Of a stretch of DNA of 64,000 nucleotides, positions 27,255 through 36,871 are shown in pieces (position 1 is the stretch's first letter; the number at the start of each line of letters is the position of its first letter). The stretch comes from Bdellovibrionales bacterium (GTDB lineage Bacteria; Bdellovibrionota; Bdellovibrionia; Bdellovibrionales; UBA1609), in assembly GCA_019637855.1 (NCBI GenBank), contig JAHBUX010000002.1, positions 1 through 64,000 on the forward strand. Direction: 5' to 3'. A program made the position numbers and the translations under genes. Below the pieces are notes generated by a model. It had not been told where the DNA came from. It made no database searches and was given only the letters and a program-made list of their open reading frames with translations.

Positions 27255-27330
27255 TGTGTAACTCCTCCGGATTGGCACTGGATTGTGTAATCCCGAGGAG
27301 TTACGGTCAACGTTCCGTGTGATTGACGCG

Positions 27331-27711
27331 CTACTTCTTGAGGCTGTCGCGGATTTCGCGCAACAGCAGCACCTCTTCCGAAGTGGGAGGCTTAGCGTCG
27401 CTGTGCAGGTGCAAGCGATTAAGCACCTTGATGATCATAAAAAGAGCCCAGGCCACGATGATGAAGTTCACCACCGCTTGCACAAACACACCATAGGTGA
27501 TGGGCACCACTTGGTCGCCGGCCGGCAGGTTGATCGAGAGTTTGGAGAAGTCCACGCCGCCGATCAGCCAGCCGAGTGGCGGCATCAGGATGTTTTCCAC
27601 CAACGCGTTGACCACTTTGTTGACGGCGGCGCCCAGGATCACGGCGGCGGCAAGGTCTACGACATTGCCTTTCAGGGCGAAGGCTTTAAACTCATTCCAG
27701 TAATTCATCAT
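27331..27711 (-). CDS. mscL: Large-conductance mechanosensitive channel
   Basis: 126 aa. The family N-terminus ([33 protein letters not shown]) and TM1 are clear. [20 protein letters not shown] is TM2 and a charged helix ends the protein. MscL opens in the inner membrane at high tension and releases solutes in hypo-osmotic shock. The start ATG at 27709-27711 overlaps the stop of the upstream gene (ATGATGA), and GGAGAAG precedes it, so translation is coupled. A swelling or bursting prey cell is a plausible shock source, but that is inference. Confidence 0.96.
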   Translation of the reverse strand: MMNYWNEFKAFALKGNVVDLAAAVILGAAVNKVVNALVENILMPPLGWLIGGVDFSKLSINLPAGDQVVPITYGVFVQAVVNFIIVAWALFMIIKVLNRLHLHSDAKPPTSEEVLLLREIRDSLKK

Positions 27712-28739
27712 AACTTCTCCGGTGTGACGGGGTAGGTGATGTTGATGACAACCATGTGGATCTGTTGCGCACGATCGACCAGCTGCGGTTGGATCTTCAG
27801 CTTGTAGTCGTAACCGAACGAGGCCCAATCGGTGACTTTCGAGGTCAGCTTGAAAAATCCATCCACGTTGGTCAGGCGCCAAGCATCGCGGCGATCGCCG
27901 GCGGCTTTGTTGTTGATAAACGGAGTCAGAGTATCCGCGCCCAGCTCATAGGTGGTTTTCTCATCCACCTTGCCTTTGACAGAAAGACCGGCTTCAAGAC
28001 CCGCCTGACTGACGTTCTCAAGTTCCTTCACTTCCACTTCACCGGCGGCGTTCACGCCACTCACGGCGTACTGACCATTGGCGGCGATTTGCTGGCCGGC
28101 AAAACCAAGACGGGTTTCCACATGCAGCTTTTCGTTATGTACGGGGCGATAGAAAAAGCCGACGGCCTCTTTAGTGGTCAGGGGTTTGAAACCATCGGTT
28201 AGGCGCAGGCTGGTGCCGCTGGTCACGCTGTCTGGGGATGAGGCGTCCAGATGCTTGAGGCGATAGGTTTTCACATCTGCCCGCACGTCCTCACCTTTGA
28301 AGATCGGAGCTGCCGCTTCGGCGCGCACATATGGGCCGATCTTGGGATTGCTGGGTAGGAAGTACAGATACATGCTGGTCAACTTCATCTCGTCGTCCGA
28401 CTTTACGAAGCGTGGCACGTTGGGAGTCTTGGTAGTGGATTGGCGCAAGGCCAATTCGTTCTTCCACTCGTCGACTTCGCGCAGATGATTGAGGTTGCCT
28501 TTGATTTGCGAACCATAAGTTTGGCTGGAGCCATTGGTCTGACCCACCACATCTTGGCTCGACGACAATGAGATATTGACGCCCAAAGAACCGCTTCTGG
28601 ACCAGCCTAAAACCCGAGGGCCGTCTGCGGCCGAGGGATCGCGAAAAACACTTTCACGGCTACCGGCAATATTTGTTTGGGCCCAAGCAGGGGCCGAGAG
28701 TGCGAGAACGACGAAGGCAGTAGAGAGTAATCGGTACAC
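27708..28739 (-). CDS. Secreted, probably beta-barrel protein, unknown function
   Basis: 343 aa with GTG start and AAAGGAGCTCCTC before it. Residues 1-20 are a signal peptide (LLSTAFVVLALSAPAWAQ). The mature part has alternating strands (SGSLGVNISLSSSQDVV, YVRAEAAAPIF, FFYRPVHNEKLHVETRLGFAG) and ends in IHMVVINITYPVT, compatible with an outer-membrane barrel that has a DUF3078-like look. No firm family. It is translationally coupled to mscL downstream, an unusual pairing that suggests an envelope-stress role. Confidence 0.65.
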   Translation of the reverse strand: MYRLLSTAFVVLALSAPAWAQTNIAGSRESVFRDPSAADGPRVLGWSRSGSLGVNISLSSSQDVVGQTNGSSQTYGSQIKGNLNHLREVDEWKNELALRQSTTKTPNVPRFVKSDDEMKLTSMYLYFLPSNPKIGPYVRAEAAAPIFKGEDVRADVKTYRLKHLDASSPDSVTSGTSLRLTDGFKPLTTKEAVGFFYRPVHNEKLHVETRLGFAGQQIAANGQYAVSGVNAAGEVEVKELENVSQAGLEAGLSVKGKVDEKTTYELGADTLTPFINNKAAGDRRDAWRLTNVDGFFKLTSKVTDWASFGYDYKLKIQPQLVDRAQQIHMVVINITYPVTPEKL

Positions 28740-28852
28740 GAGGAGCTCCTTTTGTCGGCCTGTGAAGTAGGCTGTCTTGCAGCACGTGTCAATAGTCAGG
28801 AATTGCCCTTGTCATATTGACCGCGTCGTTCCCTTTTTGGGACAAAGAACGA

Positions 28853-29716
28853 ATGTCTGTCGTCATAGAAACCAAAGGCTTATCGCGAGAATACAAATCC
28901 TATCGCCGGGAAGAGGGCGCCTGGAACGCAGTGAAGGGTTTTTTCAAGCGCCAGTATGAGATCAAGCCGGCGTTGAAGCCAACCACTCTCACCATTGAAG
29001 GTGGCCAAATCGTGGGTTTGGTGGGCGCCAATGGGGCAGGGAAAACCACACTGCTGAAGATTTTATCTGGATTGATTTATCCCACCGGCGGCGAAGTTTC
29101 GGTGCTCGGTTATAAACCGTTTGAACGCAAATCGGAATTTTTACGGCAGATTTCGATCCTGCTCGGCCAGAAGGCGCAACTGTGGTGGGACTTACCGGCG
29201 GCTGATAGCTTCAATCTTCTGGCCAATATCTATGGTTTAGACCGCATCCAGGCCAAAAAAGACTGGCTGCATTTGGCCGAACAACTCGATTGCAGTGCAC
29301 AGCTTCACACGCAGCTACGTCGACTTTCGCTCGGTGAACGTATGAAGATGGAGATCATCGGCAGTCTTTTGCATAGGCCGAAGGTTTTGTTTTTAGACGA
29401 GCCCACCATTGGTTTGGATGTGCTAGCGCAAAACACGATCCGCGTTTTCTTAGCGGAATATGTAAAAGAGCATCAGCCGACCATCATCCTGACCAGCCAC
29501 TATATGGACGATATTTCTCGTCTTGCCGATCGCTTGCTGCTGATCGGCCGTGGAGAGATTGTGTACGATGGCACGGTGGACGGCTTCGTCCGCCATGCCG
29601 AGCAGCATTTGAAATTGGATATCCAGAGCGAGGAAACGGACTTTGAACAGGTCATTCACAAATTTTTTGAGAAGGAATCTAGCGGCCGCACGGCTCGCCG
29701 TCCTCTCCCAACTTGA
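28853..29716 (+). CDS. ABC-2 type exporter, ATP-binding protein
   Basis: 287 aa from ATG 28853. Walker A GLVGANGAGKTTLLKIL, signature LRRLSLGERMKMEIIGSLL (LSxGxRMK is typical of the ABC-2 viologen-exporter-like subfamily), Walker B VLFLDEPTIGLD and the H-loop TSHYMDDI are all present. The N-terminal KSYRREEGAWNAVKGFFKRQY insert is also typical. It powers the two permeases downstream. The C-terminal 24 codons overlap the next gene by 74 bp in a different frame. Confidence 0.93.
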   Translation: MSVVIETKGLSREYKSYRREEGAWNAVKGFFKRQYEIKPALKPTTLTIEGGQIVGLVGANGAGKTTLLKILSGLIYPTGGEVSVLGYKPFERKSEFLRQISILLGQKAQLWWDLPAADSFNLLANIYGLDRIQAKKDWLHLAEQLDCSAQLHTQLRRLSLGERMKMEIIGSLLHRPKVLFLDEPTIGLDVLAQNTIRVFLAEYVKEHQPTIILTSHYMDDISRLADRLLLIGRGEIVYDGTVDGFVRHAEQHLKLDIQSEETDFEQVIHKFFEKESSGRTARRPLPT

Positions 29717-30461
29717 ATACCGCATCAACTTTTTAATTGATGCGGTTTTGCAGCCCGTGATCAGCTCGGCCATCGAAGTCACGCTATGGGCCGCGATTTT
29801 AAGTGGTATGGGCACCCATCAATTGGGCGGTTATGGGCGCGAGTACTATTTGGCCTACGCGCTGTGGGCGACCTTTGTCGGCCGCGTGACGATCAACTGG
29901 ATGTATGAGTTCCTCATGTTGGACGAGATCGACAGCGGGCGAGTGAATGCCATTTTGATGCGCCCGATTTCGTTCTACGAATTCTATCTATCGCAGTTCG
30001 TAGGTTATAAGCTGTTCACCGCTGGCGTGGGTTTGTTCTTGCCGTTTGTCATCTGTCTCACCATGGGGTTGCCGCTAGAGATTTCGCGTATCCCGTGGAT
30101 GCTGGTCTCGATCTTTTATTATTTGGTTTTTGTTCATACACTCTCGTTCACTGTTGCATGCTGCGCGTTTTTCTTAAATCGTGCACATTCTTTTACCGGT
30201 ATCAAGAACATGGCGATCTGGGTTTTGGCCGGCGAGTTGATTCCTCTCGATCTCTACCCCGAGCCGTTTCGCACCTGGTTGATTCACTCTCCCTTCGCTT
30301 CCGGTGTTTATATTCCAGTGGGCTATGTTACCGGCCGCATCGGTCATGAGTTATTCATGCAGAGTTTTCTGAGCATCACCGCTGGGACTGTTGTGGCCGG
30401 CGGAATGGGCGTTTGGCTCTGGCGACGTGGCTTAAGAGCTTATACGGGGACAGGCGCATGA
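29643..30461 (+). CDS. ABC-2 type permease, subunit 1
   Basis: About 272 aa if TTG 29643 is the start; the TTG near 29664 (TTG AGA AGG) is as good, and no ATG is available early. Six membrane helices are visible, from FLIDAVLQPVISSAIEVTLWAAIL to AGTVVAGGMGVWLWRRGL. This is the DUF990-type permease that pairs with a second one (DUF990/DUF991-like). The stop overlaps the ATG of subunit 2 (ATGA). It sits in the inner membrane; the substrate is unknown. Confidence 0.85.
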   Translation: MNRSFTNFLRRNLAAARLAVLSQLEYRINFLIDAVLQPVISSAIEVTLWAAILSGMGTHQLGGYGREYYLAYALWATFVGRVTINWMYEFLMLDEIDSGRVNAILMRPISFYEFYLSQFVGYKLFTAGVGLFLPFVICLTMGLPLEISRIPWMLVSIFYYLVFVHTLSFTVACCAFFLNRAHSFTGIKNMAIWVLAGELIPLDLYPEPFRTWLIHSPFASGVYIPVGYVTGRIGHELFMQSFLSITAGTVVAGGMGVWLWRRGLRAYTGTGA

Positions 30462-31246
30462 GAAGATATTTTCGCCTTTGGTTGTCGTTCTTAAGAGCCA
30501 GTGCGCTGGCCGACTTCGAGTACCGTGCCAATATTTCGGTGCGGATTTTCGGCGAGATCGTTTGGTACACCACGCAGCTGAGCGTGTTCGAAGTTTTATA
30601 TACCCATACCAACACCATCAGCGGCTGGGATGTGAACGCCATGCGGGTGTTTATGGGCACGTTGTTTCTGGTCGACAATCTCTACATGGTTTTGTTCCAT
30701 GAGAACATGGACGGATTGAACTCTCTGGTGCGTAAAGGCGATTTGGATTTGTACCTGGTCAAACCCATCAGTTCACAGTTTATGGTGAGCTGTCGCAAGG
30801 TGAGTGTGGCCTACGTGATTAATCTGATGCTAATTACCGCCTATCTGACTTGGGCCATTTCAGGATTGGCGCATCCGATAACCGCCTGGCAGGTGCTGAG
30901 CTACGTGGTCTTGGTTTTGTTCGGCCTCGGCACCTACTATGGCCTACGCTTTATGTTCGGTACCTTAGTGATTCTGTTGCAAGACGCGGGTAATGTGCAA
31001 TTCGTCTGGCATCAACTGTTTCGCTTGGCCACGCGGCCTGATCCCATTTATTCGTCTTACCTGCGTTTTATCGTGCTGACATTTTTCCCCGTGGCTTTTA
31101 TGGCCAGTGTGCCATCCCGTGTTTTGGTCGAAGGCATTTCGCTTCCGTTGATGTTTACGGCGGCGGGATTAGCGGTGTTTTTGGTCTGGCTCTCGCACTG
31201 GTTCTGGGAGACCGCTCTCAAACGCTACAGCTCCGCCAGTAGCTAA
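30458..31246 (+). CDS. ABC-2 type permease, subunit 2
   Basis: 262 aa, ATG 30458 overlapping the previous stop by 4 bp. About six membrane segments, with an amphipathic N-terminal helix (RYFRLWLSFLRASALADFEYRANI in two parts) like that of subunit 1. LNSLVRKGDLDLYLVKPIS is the cytosolic motif typical of this permease family. With the ATPase and subunit 1 it makes a complete three-gene exporter. The operon likely ends here; a Usp gene with its own ribosome site follows 65 bp later. Confidence 0.9.
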   Translation: MRRYFRLWLSFLRASALADFEYRANISVRIFGEIVWYTTQLSVFEVLYTHTNTISGWDVNAMRVFMGTLFLVDNLYMVLFHENMDGLNSLVRKGDLDLYLVKPISSQFMVSCRKVSVAYVINLMLITAYLTWAISGLAHPITAWQVLSYVVLVLFGLGTYYGLRFMFGTLVILLQDAGNVQFVWHQLFRLATRPDPIYSSYLRFIVLTFFPVAFMASVPSRVLVEGISLPLMFTAAGLAVFLVWLSHWFWETALKRYSSASS

Positions 31247-31311
31247 TGGGCACGGCGGGACGCCCCCGCGCTTGGAACTCTTCTTGCTCTACTCAAGGTG
31301 TGGAGGAGTTT

Positions 31312-32265
31312 ATGGCAAAGAAACGCGCAACCATTCGTACTACGGTCAAAAATGTCTCAAAACCCACAGGGAAAAAATGGCTTTTGGCCGTCGATCCGTT
31401 TGCGGATTTCGACATGGTTCCCTGGCTAACGCTTACACAGCGGTTAGCGGCCAACACTGGAGCCAAGGTAGTGGCTGGCTATGTTTTGGCTCCCGCCAGC
31501 TTCAACTGGACAGGAGAATTCTCAGGCCCCTGGTTGAACAAGTACAAGCCAGCGGCTGAAGAAAAAATGCAGGAGCTGTTCGCCTCCACGACTGTCCAGC
31601 CGACGGTGATTCCATGTCGACATGCGGGGCTGCGCGCTTCCGTGCAGTGCTTGAGCAAGTTTGCACAAAAAATCAAAGCAGAAATGATCGTCATCTCGAC
31701 TCATGCTCGCTCTGGTTTGGAGCGTCTCGCTCTTGGTAGCTTTGCTGAGAGTTTGATTTTGACCAGCAAAGTTCCAGTGCTGGTAATCAACCCCTCTCAT
31801 CCAATTCCGAGCGATGTGCGCCGCATTCTGGTGCCCACGGATTTGAGCCGCGAAAGCGCCAAATACGTGAAGATGAATGCCGTTCTGGCCAAGCGTCTGC
31901 ACGCGGCGGTGACCTTGCTTTACAAGCAGCCGGATCCGTTAGATCCGATGATTCAGCAGGGTATTTACACCTTGGGCGGCGGCTGGGTAAGCGTACAAAA
32001 TTTCATCAGTGAGGATGTCGAAGTGAAGCGTAAGCAGCTTGAGAAACTGGAGCAGTCCGTGCGTCGCATGGGCGTGCAGGTGAATTCGGTGATCGATTCG
32101 ACGTCTGAAGGTCTGGTGGACAGCATCAATATGGCCGCGAAAACTCAGCATGCCGATATGATCGGAGTGTGGACGCATTCAGGTGCGATGTCGGCCGCCA
32201 TCCTTGGAAGCGTTGCGCGCGGTTTGGTGCGCACGGCGGAAGCGCCGCTCTTAGTCCGTCGCTGA
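31312..32265 (+). CDS. Tandem universal stress protein
   Basis: 317 aa, strong GGAGGAG before ATG 31312. Two Usp domains: residues about 18-160 and 165-317. The first ends IVISTHARSGLERLALGSFAESLI, the classic GxxGxxxxS nucleotide-binding motif in slightly degenerate form. The second has RRILVPTDLSRESAKYVK and ends MIGVWTHSGAMSAAILGSVARGLVR. It probably binds ATP and acts in stress or nutrient response. The N-terminus is basic (MAKKRATIRTTVK). The 3' end overlaps the convergent pdeM-like gene by 15 bp. Confidence 0.9.
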   Translation: MAKKRATIRTTVKNVSKPTGKKWLLAVDPFADFDMVPWLTLTQRLAANTGAKVVAGYVLAPASFNWTGEFSGPWLNKYKPAAEEKMQELFASTTVQPTVIPCRHAGLRASVQCLSKFAQKIKAEMIVISTHARSGLERLALGSFAESLILTSKVPVLVINPSHPIPSDVRRILVPTDLSRESAKYVKMNAVLAKRLHAAVTLLYKQPDPLDPMIQQGIYTLGGGWVSVQNFISEDVEVKRKQLEKLEQSVRRMGVQVNSVIDSTSEGLVDSINMAAKTQHADMIGVWTHSGAMSAAILGSVARGLVRTAEAPLLVRR

Positions 32266-32895
32266 GTGGGGAATTTCGACCACCCCTTGGCCATTCGAAA
32301 CAAAGATGCGCTCGCGGCGACGCGGGCGGATTTCAAAACCACCAGTAAAAGCGCCAAAGGAGGGCAGCAGCAAGCGTCTCTCTCCCACGACAAAGCACGG
32401 CAGGCGCAGACGTTCCCGTCCACGGCCAAATTTATGCACTGGATGCACATGCCCATTCACACTGGGTTGATCGCTTTGCGCCTCGTCGTGACAAAACACC
32501 AGTCCGTCCTCTCGCACTTCCGTCACGATTTGATCAAAACCCCAGGCTTGCAGTTTTTCTTTTCCCCTGTGGTCATGATTGCCTAACGCGAGTATCCATT
32601 GTCGATCGCCATGCAAATCGCGAAAGGCAGAAGCCAACTCGGGGTGCTCAAACCGGTTGGAGTGCACGAAGTCGCCTAGGATAAAAATGCGTCGAGGCGT
32701 ATGCATCTTCAATAGCGCTTCAAGCCGCGTGAGGTCCTCGTAGTGAATACTCGATGGCACCGGAATACCCAAAGTTTGAAATTCTTGCGCTTTACCCAAA
32801 TGCAAATCGGAAAGGATCAAGGTCTTACGCTCTTGCCAAAATAACGCGCGATCGGGCAAGAGCCTCCAGGTTTGAGCGTTCCAAGTTAAGTCCAC
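32251..32895 (-). CDS. pdeM: Ligase-associated metallophosphoesterase (PdeM/MPE)
   Basis: 214 aa from GTG 32893-32895, which gives the family N-terminus (DLTWNAQTWRLLPDRALFW) and overlaps the helicase stop; GTG at 32904 is also possible. Metal-binding motifs: LILSDLHLGKA, FILGDFVHSNRF, LALGNHDHRGK and NGHVHPVHKFG. The MPE of this cluster is a Mn-dependent phosphodiesterase/nuclease. It is the last gene of the exonuclease-ligase-helicase-MPE DNA repair operon. Confidence 0.92.
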   Translation of the reverse strand: MDLTWNAQTWRLLPDRALFWQERKTLILSDLHLGKAQEFQTLGIPVPSSIHYEDLTRLEALLKMHTPRRIFILGDFVHSNRFEHPELASAFRDLHGDRQWILALGNHDHRGKEKLQAWGFDQIVTEVREDGLVFCHDEAQSDQPSVNGHVHPVHKFGRGRERLRLPCFVVGERRLLLPSFGAFTGGFEIRPRRRERIFVSNGQGVVEIPHSATD

Positions 32896-35291
32896 TGGCT
32901 CCACTCTTTCTTCATGCGCTCCATGCGTTCGGCCAAGGTCTCTGTGGTGAGATGGGCGGCGTTCATTTCGGCCCAGATCGGTAAGGCCAAGGGAGAGGGA
33001 CGTGAAGTTTCCACCCACACGGGCCTTAAGGTCTGCAAGCGCTCGAGCGTGCGGCGCAGGCGTTCGATCTCGAGTTGTTGGAAAAGCACCTCTTCTTGCG
33101 CCTGCTTGAACAAAAGACTTTCGGGATCATGTTTGCGAAACACTTCGAACAGGAGACTTGAACTGATCTGCATCTGCCTTCCGTTTTTGCGTGCTGATGG
33201 GTAACCAGAGAACACCAGGCCCGCGGTCTGAGCCACTCCACGAAACCGGCGCAAGGCCATCTCAGTCATATTCAGTGTTCGAGTGATTTGCTCCTCCAGA
33301 TGGGTGGTGGAAAAAAATCCCGGTGTGATGAGTTCGTAGTAGGGAAACTGTTTTGGACCGACAATCTGCACCCCGTAGTCATTCACCGAAAAGGAGAAGG
33401 TCGCTTTGACCTGAATGCCGAGACGGTATGTCCACAGGGCCGCTAAGCCTTCGTGCACCGACCTGCCACCGAACGGATACACGTAGAGATAGCGGCCGTC
33501 GCGGGCGTCCCACTGTTCGATAAGAAGCTCGTCCTCGCGCGGTCGATGTGACAGACGCTCTTGCGCTTCGAGCAACGGCTTGATCTGCGGGGTCGGAGGT
33601 TGTGCCAGCTGATGTCGAAAGTAACCGCTCAGTGACTCCGAGAGCGGCAGCTGAGTGCCGGCCCAACTCGGTGTAGACACGCTTTCTTTCTTGGAGACAC
33701 GAACATAGGCTTTCATATCTTTGAGAAACATAAACTCAAGCCTTCGGCCGGTGAAATAGAACACATCGCCACGTTTGAGTTTAGAAACAAATGACTCTTC
33801 GATACTGCCGATGCGCTTGCGATTGGCTAAATGCAGCGAGAGCTGTTGACTGCTCGTGATGGTGCCAATCGACATACGATGCTGACGCGCCATCATGGTG
33901 TTGCGAATGCGGAACACGCCATCCTCATCCAGAAAGATTTTTTGATATTGCGGATAGGCTTTTAAAGAAGTGCCGCCGTAACGGATAAACTGAACCGTCC
34001 AATCCCATTCCTCTTGGCTCAATGTGCGATAGGAGTGGGCGGCGCGCACCTCCTCAAACATCTCTGCGCGAAAGCCGTCGCCACAGGCCAGCGTTACCAG
34101 ATGTTGAACTAAAACATCCATTGGTTTTCTGAGCGGTCGTCGAGGTTCGATCACGCCTTCATCCAAGGCGTGACGGGCGGCTTCAAGTTCGACCAGCTCC
34201 CACGAGTTGGTCGGTAAATAAAGTAGGTGGGACGGCTCCCCCGGCCGATGACGGCTGCGGCCGGCACGTTGAACCAAACGGGCCAGGGATTTTGCCGATC
34301 CGATTTGCACGCACTGTTCCACCTTCTGAAAATCGACGCCTAAATCAAGCGATGAGGTGCAAACGACCCATTTGATCTCGCCACTGCGCAATCCGTCTTC
34401 CACCATCTCGCGATCCTCGCGATCGACAGCGCTATGGTGAATGGCAATTCGATCAGCCATCTCCGGGAGGGTCGCCTGTAAAGCTCCGTGCCAGCGTTCG
34501 GCTTGCGATCGAGTGTTGGTAAAAATCAAAGTGGATTTGTGGGGCGAAAGCTTTTCAACCAACTGCGGTAGGAGTTTTAAACCAAGATGCCCAGCCCAAG
34601 GAAACGAGTCGAGTTGCTTGGGATATATAGGATCTAGTTCGATCTCTTTGGGCAGATGAGCGCGGATCAGCTGTGCACCTTTGCCTGCCAAGGACTCCGC
34701 CGCTTCTTGTAAATTGCCGAGAGTGGCGGATAAGCCCCAAATGCGCAGCTCGGGACGAATGGCTTTTAGTCGCGAGAGCCCGAGTTGGGTTTGCACGCCA
34801 CGCTTGCTGGCGATGAGCTCGTGCCATTCATCCACGATGACCGCTCTTAGACCGCCGAACATTTTCTCTGCGCCCGGATAGGACAGCATCAGACTCAAGG
34901 ACTCTGGAGTTGTGAAGAGGATGGCCGGCGTCTTTTTCAGCTGCCGCGCTTTGGCTGAGGCGCTGGTGTCTCCGGTGCGGCATTCGACTTTGAAGTCAGC
35001 TCCCATCTCTTGCAAAACGATTTGCAGTGATTGACTCAAATCGCGCGTCAAAGCCTTTAAAGGAGAAATGTAGAGCAGAAACATTCCCGCGGGTGGCTCC
35101 AGGAGCGCTTCACCTACCGCTCCTAGAGTGGCGGCTAAGGTTTTTCCGTAGCCGGTTGGGACGCTGATCAAACCGCTCTTACCTTGCGCGTAGGCCCGCC
35201 AAGCTTGCTCTTGGTAAGGAAATGGTCTCCAGCGCCGTTTTTTAAACCAAGCGCGTATTTTATTTATACCGGCGCTGCGATCAGCTTCCAT
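32886..35291 (-). CDS. Ligase-associated DEXH-box DNA helicase (Lhr-Core type)
   Basis: 801 aa. Q/Walker A segment FPYQEQAWRAYAQGKSGLISVPTGYGKT in pieces near residue 22-47, DEWHE Walker B box, SATLGNLQEAAESL motif III, and the helicase C-terminal block LVQRAGRSRHRPGEP. A winged-helix and Lhr-type beta-barrel tail follow. This is the length of the Lhr-Core/LHR helicase, a 3'-5' ssDNA-dependent ATPase that translocates and unwinds RNA:DNA. The start lies within the ligase gene (28-bp overlap), so the operon is tightly coupled. Confidence 0.95.
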   Translation of the reverse strand: MEADRSAGINKIRAWFKKRRWRPFPYQEQAWRAYAQGKSGLISVPTGYGKTLAATLGAVGEALLEPPAGMFLLYISPLKALTRDLSQSLQIVLQEMGADFKVECRTGDTSASAKARQLKKTPAILFTTPESLSLMLSYPGAEKMFGGLRAVIVDEWHELIASKRGVQTQLGLSRLKAIRPELRIWGLSATLGNLQEAAESLAGKGAQLIRAHLPKEIELDPIYPKQLDSFPWAGHLGLKLLPQLVEKLSPHKSTLIFTNTRSQAERWHGALQATLPEMADRIAIHHSAVDREDREMVEDGLRSGEIKWVVCTSSLDLGVDFQKVEQCVQIGSAKSLARLVQRAGRSRHRPGEPSHLLYLPTNSWELVELEAARHALDEGVIEPRRPLRKPMDVLVQHLVTLACGDGFRAEMFEEVRAAHSYRTLSQEEWDWTVQFIRYGGTSLKAYPQYQKIFLDEDGVFRIRNTMMARQHRMSIGTITSSQQLSLHLANRKRIGSIEESFVSKLKRGDVFYFTGRRLEFMFLKDMKAYVRVSKKESVSTPSWAGTQLPLSESLSGYFRHQLAQPPTPQIKPLLEAQERLSHRPREDELLIEQWDARDGRYLYVYPFGGRSVHEGLAALWTYRLGIQVKATFSFSVNDYGVQIVGPKQFPYYELITPGFFSTTHLEEQITRTLNMTEMALRRFRGVAQTAGLVFSGYPSARKNGRQMQISSSLLFEVFRKHDPESLLFKQAQEEVLFQQLEIERLRRTLERLQTLRPVWVETSRPSPLALPIWAEMNAAHLTTETLAERMERMKKEWSQWT

Positions 35292-36871
35292 GCATCTTCC
35301 AAACGATCCGCGTCGGGCGGCTTCTTGTCCTTGCGCCAGCGCAGAATGCGCGGAAAGCGCACGGCGATCCCCGATTTGTGGCGCGGTGAGGGCGCGATAC
35401 CTTCGAAGGCGATTTCAAAAACCTGCTCCAAATTCAAAGAGCGCACCGGACCGAACTTCTCCTTGGTGTTGCGCCGAATCCAACGATCGAGCTCTTCGAT
35501 CTCTTTATTGTCCAAACCCGAGTACGCCTTCGCGAAAGGCACTAACTCTTGATCACGCCATAGGGCGAATGTGTAGTCGGTAAAGAGGTTGGAACGTTTT
35601 CCAGAGCCCGCCTGCGCATAGAGTAAAACAGCGTCCAAGGTGTAGGGTTCGACTTTGAATTTCCACCATACGCCGCGCTTACGGCCACCCGTGTAGTCGG
35701 CGGACTTCCGCTTGAGCATCAAGCCTTCTGCTCCACGCTCGCGAGCGGTCTGTTGCAGGTTTTTGAGTTCCTGCCAGCTCTGAAATGAAATCAGAGGCGA
35801 AAGCCGGAGGCGATCGCGTGGATTCTCACCGACAAAGCGTTCTAAATGCCTGCGGCGCAATTCCAGGGGAAGATGCGTGAGATCTTCGCCGTTCAAATGC
35901 AGAAAATCATAGGCCACGAAAGTGGCCGGCGCCTCTTTGAGGATAGCCGAAGTGATTTTGCTGCGACCCAGACGTCTTTGCAGAAGGTGAAAGTCTTTAG
36001 GATGATCGTCACCCCACACCAACATCTCACCGTCCAGAATGGTGTCTTCAGGCCAGGAGCCAGCCATTTGCGCGATCTCGGGAAAGGACTCGGTGATCAT
36101 ATCTTCGCCCCGCGACCAGATCCACACCTTGTCGGCCTTTTTAATAATCTGCGCGCGGATGCCATCCCATTTCCATTCGGCAAAATAGCTTTCAGGCTGT
36201 TCCGACTCGAAGAATGCGTTGTCGAGGGGAGCAGCTAGGCAGAATGGTACCGCCTGCAATGTCTCGCGCCGCGGAGCTTGGCCCAGGAATACGCGTTTCA
36301 ACTCTTCAAAGTCACGCTCGCTTTTACCGAGCAGCCACTGATGCCATACGGCTTCACTCTCACCGCTGCTTTGAGCCAACGCTTTTAGTACCAGTCGGTC
36401 CGATACGCCGACGCGGAAGGCTCCAGTCAAAATTTTATTGAGTAAAAAACGATGCTCGGGTCGGGTAGAGGACCAAAACTGCAAAAGCTTGTCATCCAAC
36501 GATTGATCGTCGAGCTGCCGCAGTCCCGGACACTCTTCCGTCAACCATTGGTGCAGACTGCGTTCCTGCGTCCCTCCGCCCAGTTTCATAATTCCAGAGC
36601 TCATCAACAGCGCCAGTGTCTCCCCGGTGTCGCCCACATGGGCATAGCACTCGTCGAGCAACCATTGCGGCGCTTGGCTTAAGCGAGCGAAAGAGGCCCG
36701 CAGTGCTCGCGAGGTTAGAGGGGTTTGCTTGATACGACCGCGCAGCAGAAGCACAGCCCAGATTTTTTCCTCAATAGGTTCTTGTCGAAAATATTCGGCC
36801 ATCGCCGCTATCTTCTCATTGATGCCGGTGGTCTGATCCACGCGTTCAAACATTTTAGCGAAACGTTCCAT
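35264..36871 (-). CDS. ATP-dependent DNA ligase, repair-associated
   Basis: 535 aa. The adenylated lysine is K234 in AEWKWDGIRAQ (KxDG). Other nucleotidyltransferase motifs include IWSRGEDMITESFPEI, ILDGEMLVW, EGLMLKRKSADY and VWWKFKVEPYTLDAVLLYA. An N-terminal helical domain (1-200) precedes it and an OB domain follows. It seals DNA nicks with ATP, distinct from the NAD-dependent housekeeping ligase. The ATG shares one base with the stop of the exonuclease gene (TGATG). Confidence 0.95.
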   Translation of the reverse strand: MERFAKMFERVDQTTGINEKIAAMAEYFRQEPIEEKIWAVLLLRGRIKQTPLTSRALRASFARLSQAPQWLLDECYAHVGDTGETLALLMSSGIMKLGGGTQERSLHQWLTEECPGLRQLDDQSLDDKLLQFWSSTRPEHRFLLNKILTGAFRVGVSDRLVLKALAQSSGESEAVWHQWLLGKSERDFEELKRVFLGQAPRRETLQAVPFCLAAPLDNAFFESEQPESYFAEWKWDGIRAQIIKKADKVWIWSRGEDMITESFPEIAQMAGSWPEDTILDGEMLVWGDDHPKDFHLLQRRLGRSKITSAILKEAPATFVAYDFLHLNGEDLTHLPLELRRRHLERFVGENPRDRLRLSPLISFQSWQELKNLQQTARERGAEGLMLKRKSADYTGGRKRGVWWKFKVEPYTLDAVLLYAQAGSGKRSNLFTDYTFALWRDQELVPFAKAYSGLDNKEIEELDRWIRRNTKEKFGPVRSLNLEQVFEIAFEGIAPSPRHKSGIAVRFPRILRWRKDKKPPDADRLEDAWKLIAAPV

